Assembly: GCF_029936995.1 (NCBI RefSeq)
Contig: NZ_JAPYRE010000001.1
Coordinates: 780,776 to 844,775, forward strand
Direction: 5' to 3'
Source of the DNA: Henriciella sp.
GTDB taxonomy: Bacteria > Pseudomonadota > Alphaproteobacteria > Caulobacterales > Hyphomonadaceae
DNA length: 64,000 nucleotides
The stretch's first letter is position 1, and each line of letters opens with the position of its first letter. The notes beneath the pieces were generated by a model, which saw only the letters and a list, made by a program, of their open reading frames with translations, was not told where the DNA came from and ran no database searches. Made by a program: the position numbers and the translations under genes. Positions 7,642 to 15,032 of the stretch are shown one piece after another.

Positions 7642-8868
7642 CTAGGCCTCGAACAGTCCCTGGGCCTCGGCAATCGCATTCAGGTCCCGCAGGGCATACA
7701 GGGTCGCGGCAAGACGCCAGTCGCCTTCACATTCATTCACCGTTGCGGCGATTGCATCGGCTGAGGTCATAAGCCGGTCACGCCACATTTCTTCAACGTT
7801 ATCGAGGTTTTCCTTGCCACCCTTGCGGTAGCCGAGCCATTCCAGATAGGAGGCGCATACGCCGCCCGAATTGAAGACTATGTCCGGGCCGATCTTGATA
7901 TTCTTGCGCGCGAGTATGTCATCGGCTTCGGGGCTGACCGCCGCGTTTGCAATCTCGAGCACCATGGCACAGTTCAGGTCCGTGGCATTTGCAGATGTGA
8001 CCGCATCCGAAATGGCAGCCAGACAAAGAATATCGGCCTCCTGTTTCAGGATGGCTTCCGGCGCATCGGAATATTCAAGCATGCCGTCCGCTTTTTCCTG
8101 ACTGACCTTTTCGACATCTAGCCCGTCACCGTTGGCCACAACACCCTGGCTGTCAGCCATGGCCACAATCCTTGCCCCGCATTCGGCTGCACTTCGGGCA
8201 AATTGCAATCCGGCCTTGCCGATGCCCTGTACGGCAATCCGGCATCCATTGAGTTCAAGTCCGTAGTCGCTGGCCAGTCGCTCCAGTATCAGCACTGCTC
8301 CACGTCCGGTTGCACCTTGCCGTAAAGCCAGACCGCCAACATCTTCAGGTTTGCCTGTCACGGCACCACGACCGTCATCATTTTCGTGCATATCAATGCC
8401 CGCGATCATGGCTTCCATATCTTCCTTGGAGGTCGCCACATCGGGGGCGGCGACGTCATGATCGGGGCGCAGGATGTCCGAGAACAGTTCGCCATAGGCT
8501 TCTGCGAGCTGGTAGCGCTCCTTGGTCGAGAGACTGCCGGGATCAATACGCACAGCACCTTTTGCCCCGCCAAACGGCAGGTCGAGAAGAGCGCACTTCA
8601 AGGTCATCAGGAAACCAAGCCTGGAAACTTCATCGGCACTGGCATCGGGCGCAAAGCGCACGCCGCCTTTCGTTGGCCCTTTCAGGATGCTGTAGCGACA
8701 GCGCCAGGCTCTCGCATACTGGTTTTTCCCGTCGGCTCTCCGAAGCGTAAGCTCCCGCTCGATAATTTCGTGCGGGAGCGACAGCAGACGTTTTATCTGT
8801 TTCAGGTCAGGATCGGCCTCTGCAGCCTGATCCATACGTGAAACAGAGCTTTTCAGTAGTGGATTCAT
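7642..8868 (-). CDS. Glu/Leu/Phe/Val dehydrogenase (glutamate dehydrogenase type)
   Basis: A 408-residue amino acid dehydrogenase catalysing reversible oxidative deamination. Visible family features are the N-terminal GPTKGGVRFAPDASADEVS, the catalytic-Lys motif LPFGGAKGAVRIDP (about 92-105), PDVATSKEDM, and the dinucleotide-binding segment VQGIGKAGLQFARSAAECG (about 205-225). Length matches the short hexameric enzymes. The sequence favours glutamate dehydrogenase, but Leu/Phe dehydrogenases share these motifs. It lies downstream of phyR on the same strand with 45 bases between, containing a hairpin, so it is likely a separate transcript or partly attenuated. The Crp-like gene converges on it, with 6 bases between the stops. 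Confidence 0.88.
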   Translation of the reverse strand: MNPLLKSSVSRMDQAAEADPDLKQIKRLLSLPHEIIERELTLRRADGKNQYARAWRCRYSILKGPTKGGVRFAPDASADEVSRLGFLMTLKCALLDLPFGGAKGAVRIDPGSLSTKERYQLAEAYGELFSDILRPDHDVAAPDVATSKEDMEAMIAGIDMHENDDGRGAVTGKPEDVGGLALRQGATGRGAVLILERLASDYGLELNGCRIAVQGIGKAGLQFARSAAECGARIVAMADSQGVVANGDGLDVEKVSQEKADGMLEYSDAPEAILKQEADILCLAAISDAVTSANATDLNCAMVLEIANAAVSPEADDILARKNIKIGPDIVFNSGGVCASYLEWLGYRKGGKENLDNVEEMWRDRLMTSADAIAATVNECEGDWRLAATLYALRDLNAIAEAQGLFEA

Positions 8869-8882
8869 ACAGGGTCTGAATC

Positions 8883-8900
8883 CCGCCTGCGGACAGGCGG
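8883..8900 (-). terminator. Hairpin between phyR and the dehydrogenase gene
   Basis: The inverted repeat CCGCCTGCGGACAGGCGG directly follows the phyR stop codon on the minus strand, before the dehydrogenase start. It lacks a clear U-tract, so it may attenuate rather than stop transcription. Confidence 0.4.
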
Positions 8901-8913
8901 AACCTATCCTCTA

Positions 8914-9705
8914 TTATTCCGCCGCGACCGATTGCTCGGACGGGTGGAAGAACAGGGCCTGACCGATCGCTGCCTTTACCGTGTTTTCCTGGAAAGGCTT
9001 CGGGATGAGATAGGTCGGCTCGGGGCGCTCACCGGTCAGCAGGCGTTCCGGGAAGGCCGTAATGAAGATGATCGGAACATTGATTTCCTGGAGAATGTCA
9101 TGCGCGGCATCAATCCCCGAGGAATTGTCTGCGAGTTGGATGTCGCACAGGATGAGACCGGGTGGATTTGCCTTGGCCATGGCGACGGCCTCCGTGTGGG
9201 TCGTTGCATTGCCGGTCACTTCATGACCAAGTTCCTCGACCAGGCTCTCAAGGTCTGCCGCAATGATCGGCTCATCCTCGATGATGAGCACCTTGGTTTT
9301 CAGTGTCGATTCAATGTCGGTATGAGCCTTGGCAATAAGCTCTTCAATCTGCTGGACGGATTTTCCGAGAATAGTTGCCGCTTCGCTGACCTGGAAACCC
9401 TCAAGAGCCGTCAGCAGGAATGCCTGACGCTCCACGGGGGCAAGCGCCTGCAGGCGTGACTCTGGCGATACGGCCGAACCATCAGGCTGCTCGAGACGAG
9501 CGCCTGTCGATCCCCATATGACATGAAAGAAACGATAGAGGGCCTGACGCGGGGGCAGTTCTTCGCTGACCTGACTGGGATCTTCAGCAAGTGCTGTCAG
9601 TGAGGCGCGAATGTAGGAATCACCGCTTTCCTGACTGCCTGTAAGAGCCCGTGCATACCTGCGCAGATAGGGCAGGTGGGGACCGAACTGTTCGACAAGA
9701 CTCAT
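8914..9705 (-). CDS. phyR: PhyR, anti-anti-sigma response regulator of the general stress response
   Basis: A 263-residue protein with the diagnostic PhyR layout. Residues 1-135 form an ECF-sigma-like domain (helices LPYLRRYARALTGS and the region-4-like ALEGFQVSEAATILGKS). Residues 138-255 are a receiver domain with acidic pocket IIEDEP, phospho-acceptor Asp-188 in LILCDIQLAD, FITAFPE and conserved Lys in LIPKPF. In the known pathway, phosphorylated PhyR binds NepR and releases EcfG. It is divergent from nepR-ecfG-kinase, the classic arrangement. No clean EcfG promoter was seen in front of phyR itself. RBS GAGGG precedes the ATG. Confidence 0.96.
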   Translation of the reverse strand: MSLVEQFGPHLPYLRRYARALTGSQESGDSYIRASLTALAEDPSQVSEELPPRQALYRFFHVIWGSTGARLEQPDGSAVSPESRLQALAPVERQAFLLTALEGFQVSEAATILGKSVQQIEELIAKAHTDIESTLKTKVLIIEDEPIIAADLESLVEELGHEVTGNATTHTEAVAMAKANPPGLILCDIQLADNSSGIDAAHDILQEINVPIIFITAFPERLLTGERPEPTYLIPKPFQENTVKAAIGQALFFHPSEQSVAAE

Positions 9706-9790
9706 TATTACCCTCTTTGATTACATTTCCCCTTGTAACTCGTTTCTCTGTTGAAGGTTGCAAGTAACTGCAGAAAAATTTCTGTTTGAT

Positions 9791-9815
9791 GGAACCTTGT
9801 TTCTTTCACGGGTTT
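9791..9815 (+). promoter_or_regulatory. Putative EcfG-type promoter of nepR-ecfG
   Basis: GGAAC at 9791-9795, a 16-base spacer, then GTTT (9812-9815). The first -10 base differs from the CGTT consensus, so the match is weaker than the other sites. Autoregulation of ecfG from such a promoter is usual in this group. Confidence 0.55.
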
Positions 9816-9848
9816 AATGCGAAGAGATCAAAATATTCTCGGGGTCCC

Positions 9849-10040
9849 ATGAGTAATAGAGTTAACATGATGAGTGACGAAGCGAAGCCGGATGTCGAAA
9901 CAGAGCGTTCTCGCAAAGTCCGGCAAAGACGCCTCGGCGATCAGCTACGCCGTATTTACGAAGACGTTACAACTGAGCCTGTTCCGGACGAGTTTCTGAA
10001 CCTGCTTGAGCAGGCAGACCAATCCTCCAACAAGAAATAG
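9849..10040 (+). CDS. nepR: NepR family anti-sigma factor
   Basis: A 63-residue protein. The core RRLGDQLRRIYEDVTTEPVP followed by DEFLNLLEQAD is the characteristic two-helix NepR domain. NepR holds EcfG inactive until phosphorylated PhyR displaces it. In-frame starts exist at 9786, 9849, 9867 and 9870; 9849 is chosen as a typical length that lies downstream of the putative promoter. The stop is 8 bases before the ecfG start, so the two genes are co-transcribed and probably translationally coupled, keeping sigma and anti-sigma in balance. Confidence 0.93.
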   Translation: MSNRVNMMSDEAKPDVETERSRKVRQRRLGDQLRRIYEDVTTEPVPDEFLNLLEQADQSSNKK

Positions 10041-10048
10041 AGACTGCA

Positions 10049-10657
10049 TTGACCAAGCCGACCCTCGATGATCAGGCGTTCAAGGCAGAACTCGCCGATC
10101 TGATTCCCCACTTAAGGGCTTTCGCACGAAGCCTGTGTGGCAACGCAACAGCCGCTGACGACCTTGCTCAGGAAGCCATGCTCAAAGCATGGAAGGCCCG
10201 TGAAAGTTATCAGGCGGGTACAAACCTGAAGGCCTGGGCGTTCACGATTCTGCGCAATCTCTTCTACTCGGAGAAGCGTCGCAGCTGGAGACGCCAGCAA
10301 CTTGATCCGGAAGTCGCCGAAGCGACACTTGTCGCCAGCGACAATACTTCATCCGCAATTGACCTTCTTGCACTGCGGAACGGCCTGACGGTGCTGCCTG
10401 AAGACCAGCGTGAAGCCCTGGTGCTTGTCGGTGCTGGCGGGCTATCCTATGAAGAAGCCGCGGAGATCTGTGACTGTGCTGTCGGAACGATCAAGAGCCG
10501 CGTCAGCCGTGCACGCAAAGCGCTGATGGAGATTCTGGAGAATAACGAAGCGAGATATTCGGGCGACAAGGCGATCAGCGCGTCTGAAGCATTCGATGAC
10601 ATCATGAGGCAGGCGGACGAGCTATCGCGTGACACCCCGGAACACGCCAGAAACTGA
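10049..10657 (+). CDS. ecfG: EcfG-type general stress sigma factor
   Basis: A 202-residue ECF sigma factor. Region 2 is at about 20-85 (AADDLAQEAMLKAWKARESY, FTILRNLFYSEKRR). Region 4 is at about 115-165 (LPEDQREALVLVGAGGLSYE, then VGTIKSRVSRARKAL). The start is TTG at 10049; no in-frame ATG exists until well inside region 2, so the rare start codon is required. It directs transcription from GGAAC-N16/17-CGTT promoters, several of which occur within 6 kb on either side. The 3' end overlaps the kinase gene by 29 bases. About 35 residues after region 4 form an acidic tail (SEAFDDIMRQADELSRDTPE). Confidence 0.95.
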   Translation: MTKPTLDDQAFKAELADLIPHLRAFARSLCGNATAADDLAQEAMLKAWKARESYQAGTNLKAWAFTILRNLFYSEKRRSWRRQQLDPEVAEATLVASDNTSSAIDLLALRNGLTVLPEDQREALVLVGAGGLSYEEAAEICDCAVGTIKSRVSRARKALMEILENNEARYSGDKAISASEAFDDIMRQADELSRDTPEHARN

Positions 10658-12350
10658 ACAGAAGGTCAGACGTGGATCTTTGCGGCTGCGGTTGTTGTTT
10701 ACGATCGCAGCCGCACTGACTCCAATTCTGCTATTTGCCGGCTTCAGGACTTACCTGAATGCCCAGGATGCGCTGGCTGAACGACGCAATAACCTCATCG
10801 AGATCGCGGACCGGGCGATTGATGAGATCGAACAGGTGTTGTCGACAGTCGATGTATTGCAGGAAATCTACCTGCCCAACATATCAGAGGGTGATTGCGC
10901 TCCGGTCTATGAAACCTTGGCACCGCGTATCCCGCAGCTCTCAAACGTCACGCTATTTGATGAAACCGGCAAGTTTTCCTGCGCGGCCGTGGGAGAGCCC
11001 GAAGGCTCGACGTCTCAACCTTCGGCCTTTGCCGAGGTCAAGGCCGGCAAGACCACCGTACTGACGGACGCTTTCTTTGGCTCGCTCAGTCAGGCCTGGC
11101 TGTTCTCGGTATTCCGCCGGCTCGAAACCAATGATGGTGAATTTCTCGGGGCCGTCGCCTTTTCCCTGAAAACCGAACAGCTTGTTCGCACGGTTCGTCT
11201 GACGAACCTTCCTGAGGATGTCGAACTGGCGATTTCGGACAGTGGTGGGCAGGTCTTCGGCAGCGCCAGGGTTGTTGCTGTCCAGCAGGAATGGATTGAT
11301 GAAGCGACAGGCGATGAAGACGGCGTGCTTTTCGTTACCGACACAGACAGGTTCGGGTCGCTCGATATTGTTGTGAGATCGATTGTCGATGGCCGGATGT
11401 ATGCGGTCATTTCCAGGCCGTCGCCAGGTGTGATCAGTGAGTTTACCCTGGAGCCTCTGGAATCTGTCGGTATTCCGCTGCTCTCCTTCACACTCGCCCT
11501 GATAGCTGCCTGGCTCGCTGTGGATGGTCTCGTCCTGAAATGGCTTGCCCGCCTGCGCAGGCTGGCACTGATCTATGGCGAAGGGCATTATAATTTCCGT
11601 ATCGGCAACGAATTCGAGAATGCGCCCGACGAGATCGCGGACTTTGCCCATAGCTTCGACCGGATGGCGAACAGGATTTCTGAACGTGATGCCACGCTGC
11701 GGTCGGCCATCGCGACACGCGATGCCGCGGTGAAAGAAATCCATCACCGTGTGAAAAATAATCTCCAGATCGTGGCAAGCTTTCTCAACCTGCAGCGCCG
11801 CCAGGTCACCGATCCAGGTGCGCGCAGCGTGATCTCTGCCGCCCGCCACCGGATTGATGCGCTCTCGATTGTCCACCAGACGCTCTACCAGCATGAGCGG
11901 CTGGAGACCGTTCACATGCAACCCTTCCTGGAGGCGCTGCTGTCTCACTTGGCCGGGGCACTGGGCATGGATGAGCAGGGCGTCACGATTGAAAGCGAGA
12001 TCGAGGAAATAGACCGGCCCGCCGACGATGCTATTCCGATTGCCCTGTTCATCCTGGAGGCTGTCACAAACGCGACGAAGTACGCGTTCCCCGATGATGG
12101 CGGGACAATAACGGTAAGACTTTACCGTGAGGCAGAGGAGATCATCCTCGACATCCTGGATGACGGTGCAGGGGCAGGTGACAGCGGGTCTGAAAGCGGT
12201 GGCTCGACCGGTCTGGGGTCAAAACTTATGTCCGCATTTGCCAAGCAGCTTCGCGGCCGCATGAACATCAGCTCCGAGAAAGGAAGTGGTTATCATGTGG
12301 AACTTCGTGTGCCAGTCGAGCACGCCATGAAGCATACTACGGACTTCTAG
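10629..12350 (+). CDS. PhyK-like sensor histidine kinase (HisKA_2/HWE type)
   Basis: A 573-residue sensor kinase. A membrane helix (about 20-40) is followed by a periplasmic sensor domain of about 240 residues containing a possible disulfide pair (GDC and FSC). A second membrane helix (about 280-305) and a HAMP-like segment (about 305-350) come next. The phospho-acceptor motif is KEIHHRVKNNLQ (His-373 likely), then a GHKL ATPase with AVTNATKYAF, DDGAG and GSTGLGSKLM. Kinases of this kind sit beside PhyR-NepR-EcfG and phosphorylate PhyR. The start is GTG at 10629 inside ecfG. The stop shares a CTAG with the convergent phosphoesterase gene. Confidence 0.9.
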   Translation: MTPRNTPETEQKVRRGSLRLRLLFTIAAALTPILLFAGFRTYLNAQDALAERRNNLIEIADRAIDEIEQVLSTVDVLQEIYLPNISEGDCAPVYETLAPRIPQLSNVTLFDETGKFSCAAVGEPEGSTSQPSAFAEVKAGKTTVLTDAFFGSLSQAWLFSVFRRLETNDGEFLGAVAFSLKTEQLVRTVRLTNLPEDVELAISDSGGQVFGSARVVAVQQEWIDEATGDEDGVLFVTDTDRFGSLDIVVRSIVDGRMYAVISRPSPGVISEFTLEPLESVGIPLLSFTLALIAAWLAVDGLVLKWLARLRRLALIYGEGHYNFRIGNEFENAPDEIADFAHSFDRMANRISERDATLRSAIATRDAAVKEIHHRVKNNLQIVASFLNLQRRQVTDPGARSVISAARHRIDALSIVHQTLYQHERLETVHMQPFLEALLSHLAGALGMDEQGVTIESEIEEIDRPADDAIPIALFILEAVTNATKYAFPDDGGTITVRLYREAEEIILDILDDGAGAGDSGSESGGSTGLGSKLMSAFAKQLRGRMNISSEKGSGYHVELRVPVEHAMKHTTDF

Positions 12351-13186
12351 GATTTGGATCCTTCATAGGGGCCCGCGGCTGCTGTTACATGCGGTTCGGC
12401 ATGGTTGTATTCAGGTGACAGCTTATGGGGCTTTTCAGGCACAAACCGGTCACCGTGCAGGTTGTAGACCGTAACATCACACGCCTCCTGCTTCAGTTCG
12501 ATCAGGTTAAAGCTGGCGGGACGTGTGCGGATGCGCGTCGACAATGTGCCTGAAGAGACTGCGACATATGACTTTGCTTCGTCATCGACAACTGTGACGG
12601 AGGGAGCATGGACATGGCCCGTCAGCAGGAAACCGACCGGGCTCTGCGCAAGCCGCCGGCTTGCGCGGCGTCCACGCCGGGTCGCAGTGCGCATCGGTGC
12701 TTCCGGGGGGGAGAGGAAAGGGTGGTGACAGATCAGGAAGACCGCCTTGCCGTGGCTGGCCGGGCCCTCTGCTTCCGCGATCACCGATTCAAGGTCTTCT
12801 AGGTTGACTGAACCTTCCGCCCAGTTTTTCCGGGTCTGCCAGCCGCGTGATGTATTCATCCCGATAAGGTAGGCGCCTTCCAGTTCTACGGGGCCGGAAA
12901 GGTCTTCGAAATAGGAATCGTGGCGCTCAAAAGGGGAGACGACCCGTTCATAAATGTTCAGGAGCGGGGTATCATGATTTCCTGCGACAACGAGCCTGGG
13001 AATGTCGAAACGGTCAAGCCAGTCGCGCGCATCAGCAAATTCAGAGCGCTTGCCGCGCTGGGTCAGGTCTCCACAGACGGCGAGGGCATCCGGCTCAAGC
13101 TCTTTGATTGTCGCCTCGAACGCCTCAAGGGCAACGGGGTTTTCCGTCCCGAAATGTATATCGGCTAGTTGAATTATTCTGGTCAT
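12347..13186 (-). CDS. Metallophosphoesterase (CpdA-like calcineurin family)
   Basis: A 279-residue phosphoesterase with the full metal-binding series: LADIHFGT (Asp/His), VCGDLTQRG (Asp), VAGNHDTP (Asn-His-Asp), ICHHPFL (His) and LTGHVHAPS (His-x-His). Members hydrolyse phosphodiesters, including cyclic AMP, but the substrate is not set by the sequence. The ATG overlaps the stop of the lipid kinase gene by 4 bases (ATGA), and that gene overlaps the Rho_N-type gene in the same way. This gives a three-gene operon read from the EcfG promoter at 14340-14364. Its own stop overlaps that of the sensor kinase. Confidence 0.92.
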   Translation of the reverse strand: MTRIIQLADIHFGTENPVALEAFEATIKELEPDALAVCGDLTQRGKRSEFADARDWLDRFDIPRLVVAGNHDTPLLNIYERVVSPFERHDSYFEDLSGPVELEGAYLIGMNTSRGWQTRKNWAEGSVNLEDLESVIAEAEGPASHGKAVFLICHHPFLSPPEAPMRTATRRGRRASRRLAQSPVGFLLTGHVHAPSVTVVDDEAKSYVAVSSGTLSTRIRTRPASFNLIELKQEACDVTVYNLHGDRFVPEKPHKLSPEYNHAEPHVTAAAGPYEGSKS

Positions 13187-14037
13187 TCATACACGGCAGA
13201 TATGGCCCGGCCGCCTTTGCTTATACGGCGAAAACTGGTTCCTGACTTAAGTCGTACAGGCTCGCCGTCCAGTGTTACGCGTAATCCGTACCCCTTAGGG
13301 TGTTTAAGCCTGACCTCGCTGGTTCGAAGAGTTGTCACCCCCGTTGCCTCACGCCAGTCCGACATTAGGGCTCCAAAGCCGGAGGCGGCCAGTTCGATAG
13401 GGTTGTCGGGATTGATATAGGCGAATTCAAAATTCCCGTCTTCCTGGGCGCCAACAAATATCGCCGCGGCAAGGGCTGCGTTCCCTTCCGGAGGGGTATC
13501 CATTCCATCCGCATGAAATGACATGGCGTTGGTGAAATCGAGGAAATCACTACCGGACAGCTTTTCGATCGCTTCCAGGACACGCCCGCTGCGCAGCGCC
13601 TCACGCGGCCCCGTCAGATCGGTAAGATTGCCAGCCATCGCGGCGACATAGAAGCGATGATCATCCGCACATCCGGCAGGCACATCAATCATACGTCCCT
13701 TAGTCAGGCCATCGCGCAAGCATTCCTGCCACTCGCAAGGTCCGCCATGAATCTGTTTATGAAACAGGTTCATCGTTCCGCCCGGCAGTGGCAGGATAGG
13801 CGGGCCAGCTTCACCGGCCCGTTCCAGGGCGCAAGCTACAGTGCCGTCCCCACTCCAGACGATGACCGCATCAGGCGACGTATCGAAACAGGCATCTATC
13901 GGCTCGCAAATGTCATCCTTGTCCAGCAGGGTGAATTCACATGCCTCGCCCAGCTCTTCGAGAACTGTGCGCAATTGGTCTTCTGCGTCCGCCGGCACAC
14001 TGCCAGAGCGCGGATTTACAAGCGCTGCAAGCTTCAT
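13183..14037 (-). CDS. Diacylglycerol/lipid kinase family protein
   Basis: A 284-residue member of the DAGK catalytic family (YegS/sphingosine-kinase-like). The ATP-binding motif is VWSGDGTVACALE, close to the family GGDGT but with Ser for the first Gly. It is followed by PILPLPGGTMNLFHKQ and a C-terminal beta-sandwich containing RVTLDGEPVRL. It probably phosphorylates a membrane lipid such as diacylglycerol. It is the middle gene of the stress operon 14300-12347, overlapping both neighbours by 4 bases. The tight coupling suggests coordinated dosage. Lipid phosphorylation fits the envelope theme of the surrounding EcfG-controlled genes; that link is inference. Confidence 0.87.
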   Translation of the reverse strand: MKLAALVNPRSGSVPADAEDQLRTVLEELGEACEFTLLDKDDICEPIDACFDTSPDAVIVWSGDGTVACALERAGEAGPPILPLPGGTMNLFHKQIHGGPCEWQECLRDGLTKGRMIDVPAGCADDHRFYVAAMAGNLTDLTGPREALRSGRVLEAIEKLSGSDFLDFTNAMSFHADGMDTPPEGNAALAAAIFVGAQEDGNFEFAYINPDNPIELAASGFGALMSDWREATGVTTLRTSEVRLKHPKGYGLRVTLDGEPVRLKSGTSFRRISKGGRAISAVYE

Positions 14038-14300
14038 AGATTGTCTCGCAGGGCGGCGATGAGTTCGTCCTTGGTCATTCCAGAGCGTCCTTCGATATCA
14101 AGTTCTGCGGCGCGGTCGTACAGCTCGTCTTTCGTCCATTTGTCGTAAGAAGGCGACTTGCCGCCCTTTTTCGAAGGGTGTTGTGACGGGTTCGCCTGAG
14201 CATTGGCGATGCGTGCGGCTGTCTCCTTTGAATAACCCTCATCCTTCAGGGATTGATAGGTTTCGTCGTCCTTGATGGACGGGCCATGGTCCTTGGCCAT
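14034..14300 (-). CDS. DUF7218 / Rho_N-domain small protein
   Basis: An 88-residue protein. The N-terminal part (DHGPSIKDDETYQSLKDEGY then SKETAARIANA) is the short conserved domain often annotated as DUF7218. The C-terminal part (WTKDELYDRAAELDIEGRSG then MTKDELIAALR) is a Rho termination factor N-terminal/SAP-like helical motif that may bind nucleic acid. It is highly charged with no membrane segment. The basic Lys/Ser linker (HPSKKGGKSPSYDK) separates the two modules. It is preceded by a perfect EcfG promoter 40 bases upstream and heads a three-gene operon with the lipid kinase and phosphoesterase. Proteins of this type are common stress-regulon members; a DNA-protective role is inference. 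Confidence 0.85.
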   Translation of the reverse strand: MAKDHGPSIKDDETYQSLKDEGYSKETAARIANAQANPSQHPSKKGGKSPSYDKWTKDELYDRAAELDIEGRSGMTKDELIAALRDNL

Positions 14301-14339
14301 TTTGATACCCTTTCATGCTTCAAGATTATTGGGAATTCA

Positions 14340-14364
14340 AACGCGGGCCTTCACCTTGTGTTCC
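14340..14364 (-). promoter_or_regulatory. EcfG-type promoter of the Rho_N / lipid kinase / phosphoesterase operon
   Basis: On the minus strand GGAAC (14364-14360), 16 bases, then CGTT (14343-14340, extended CGTTT). Its -35 faces that of the plus-strand site at 14371, forming the palindrome GTTCCGGGCCGGGAAC. Confidence 0.85.
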
Positions 14365-14370
14365 GGGCCG

Positions 14371-14395
14371 GGAACCGGCTTCTCGCATGCGCGTA
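14371..14395 (+). promoter_or_regulatory. Divergent EcfG-type promoter
   Basis: GGAAC at 14371-14375, 16-base spacer, CGTA at 14392-14395. Only the last -10 base departs from consensus. It is back to back with the minus-strand promoter at 14340-14364. The first in-frame ATG is 8 bases after the -10, so a leaderless or nearly leaderless message is possible. Confidence 0.65.
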
Positions 14396-14403
14396 ATAAC
14401 TGT

Positions 14404-14661
14404 ATGAAAGAGACATCCCGTACCAGAAACAAGACGTCCTACCATCCCGCCATAGGGCCTTTGGGGGATCTGGGTTTTGTGTTTCGCCGCCTTGGCGGAC
14501 TTTCCCGTCTGGATGTCGTGGTGTCGATGATCAGCGTTGGCTGTATTGCTTTCTGGTCATGCCTGAGAAGCGGTAAACGCAAGGCGGTCAACGTCTCGAT
14601 GAAACCTGCCGTTTATTTGCTGACATACATTCCCGCCGAAAAATTCAGCGACATGACCTGA
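14404..14661 (+). CDS. Possible small protein behind a divergent EcfG promoter
   Basis: An 85-residue frame with a basic N-terminus (MKETSRTRNK), one hydrophobic stretch (LDVVVSMISVGCIAFWSCL, about residues 36-54) and a basic stop-transfer flank (RSGKRK), consistent with a single-pass membrane protein. No family is recognised and no Shine-Dalgarno sequence is visible. It is listed mainly because an EcfG-type promoter ends 8 bases before its ATG and a terminator follows 22 bases after its stop. The alternative is that the promoter drives a non-coding transcript. Confidence 0.4.
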   Translation: MKETSRTRNKTSYHPAIGPLGDLGFVFRRLGGLSRLDVVVSMISVGCIAFWSCLRSGKRKAVNVSMKPAVYLLTYIPAEKFSDMT

Positions 14662-14683
14662 AATCCTTTCCAGCAGATACAAA

Positions 14684-14709
14684 AAACGCGGCCTTTCGAG
14701 GCCGCGTTT
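14684..14709. terminator. Bidirectional intrinsic terminator
   Basis: AAACGCGGCC and GGCCGCGTTT form a perfect 10-bp stem around a 6-base loop, with A-rich sequence on the left and T-rich on the right. It can stop the plus transcript from 14395 and the minus-strand entericidin transcript. Confidence 0.85.
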
Positions 14710-14735
14710 CTGTTGTTCTGTTGTCAAAGAGATGA

Positions 14736-14879
14736 CTAGGCACCTGCCTCGTTAGCCGTCTCTTCAATTTCTTCGCCTGTTGCTTCGACGTCCTGACCGG
14801 CGCCTTCAACAGTGTTACATGCAGCGGCCATAAGAGCCATCAGACCGAGACCGGCGACGAGAAATGGGTTCTTCTTCAT
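14736..14879 (-). CDS. Entericidin-like small lipoprotein
   Basis: A 47-residue lipoprotein. It has a Lys-Lys start and hydrophobic core (MKKNPFLVAGLGLMALMAAA), then the lipobox cysteine at position 21 and the typical entericidin continuation CNTVEGAGQDVEATG. The acidic tail (EEIEETANEAGA) lacks any fold. Entericidins (EcnA/EcnB) are lipid-anchored envelope peptides linked to stationary-phase stress. A perfect EcfG promoter lies about 35 bases upstream (14915-14939). AGAGAGGA before the ATG is the ribosome-binding site. The family call is strong for such a short protein because the A-C-N-T-x-x-G-x-G-x-D pattern is intact. Confidence 0.9.
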   Translation of the reverse strand: MKKNPFLVAGLGLMALMAAACNTVEGAGQDVEATGEEIEETANEAGA

Positions 14880-14914
14880 AACTAAGTCCTCTCTTTGATT
14901 GTCGGAAAAGCTAC

Positions 14915-14939
14915 AACGTCACGCTGTAGGGGATGTTCC
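14915..14939 (-). promoter_or_regulatory. EcfG-type promoter of the entericidin gene
   Basis: On the minus strand GGAAC (14939-14935), 16 bases, CGTT (14918-14915). Perfect consensus match, 36 bases before the ATG. Confidence 0.85.
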
Positions 14940-14952
14940 CAAAATTATTTCA

Positions 14953-14978
14953 GGAACCGCCAGCCCCCGCTCACCGTT
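14953..14978 (+). promoter_or_regulatory. EcfG-type promoter of the DUF1328 gene
   Basis: GGAAC at 14953-14957, 17-base spacer, CGTTT from 14975. It is divergent from the entericidin promoter, with only 13 bases between the two -35 elements, and 55 bases ahead of the DUF1328 ATG. Confidence 0.75.
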
Positions 14979-15032
14979 TATTCTGCATCGGCAACAGGCC
15001 GACAATAACATGCTGCATGGAAGGAGATTATC

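Noticed and set aside
10953..11948. 331-codon open frame antisense to the sensor kinase
   Set aside because: It lies entirely opposite a kinase with complete motifs, has no RBS, and its residues (His/Arg/Gly-rich) are typical of an antisense frame in GC-rich DNA.
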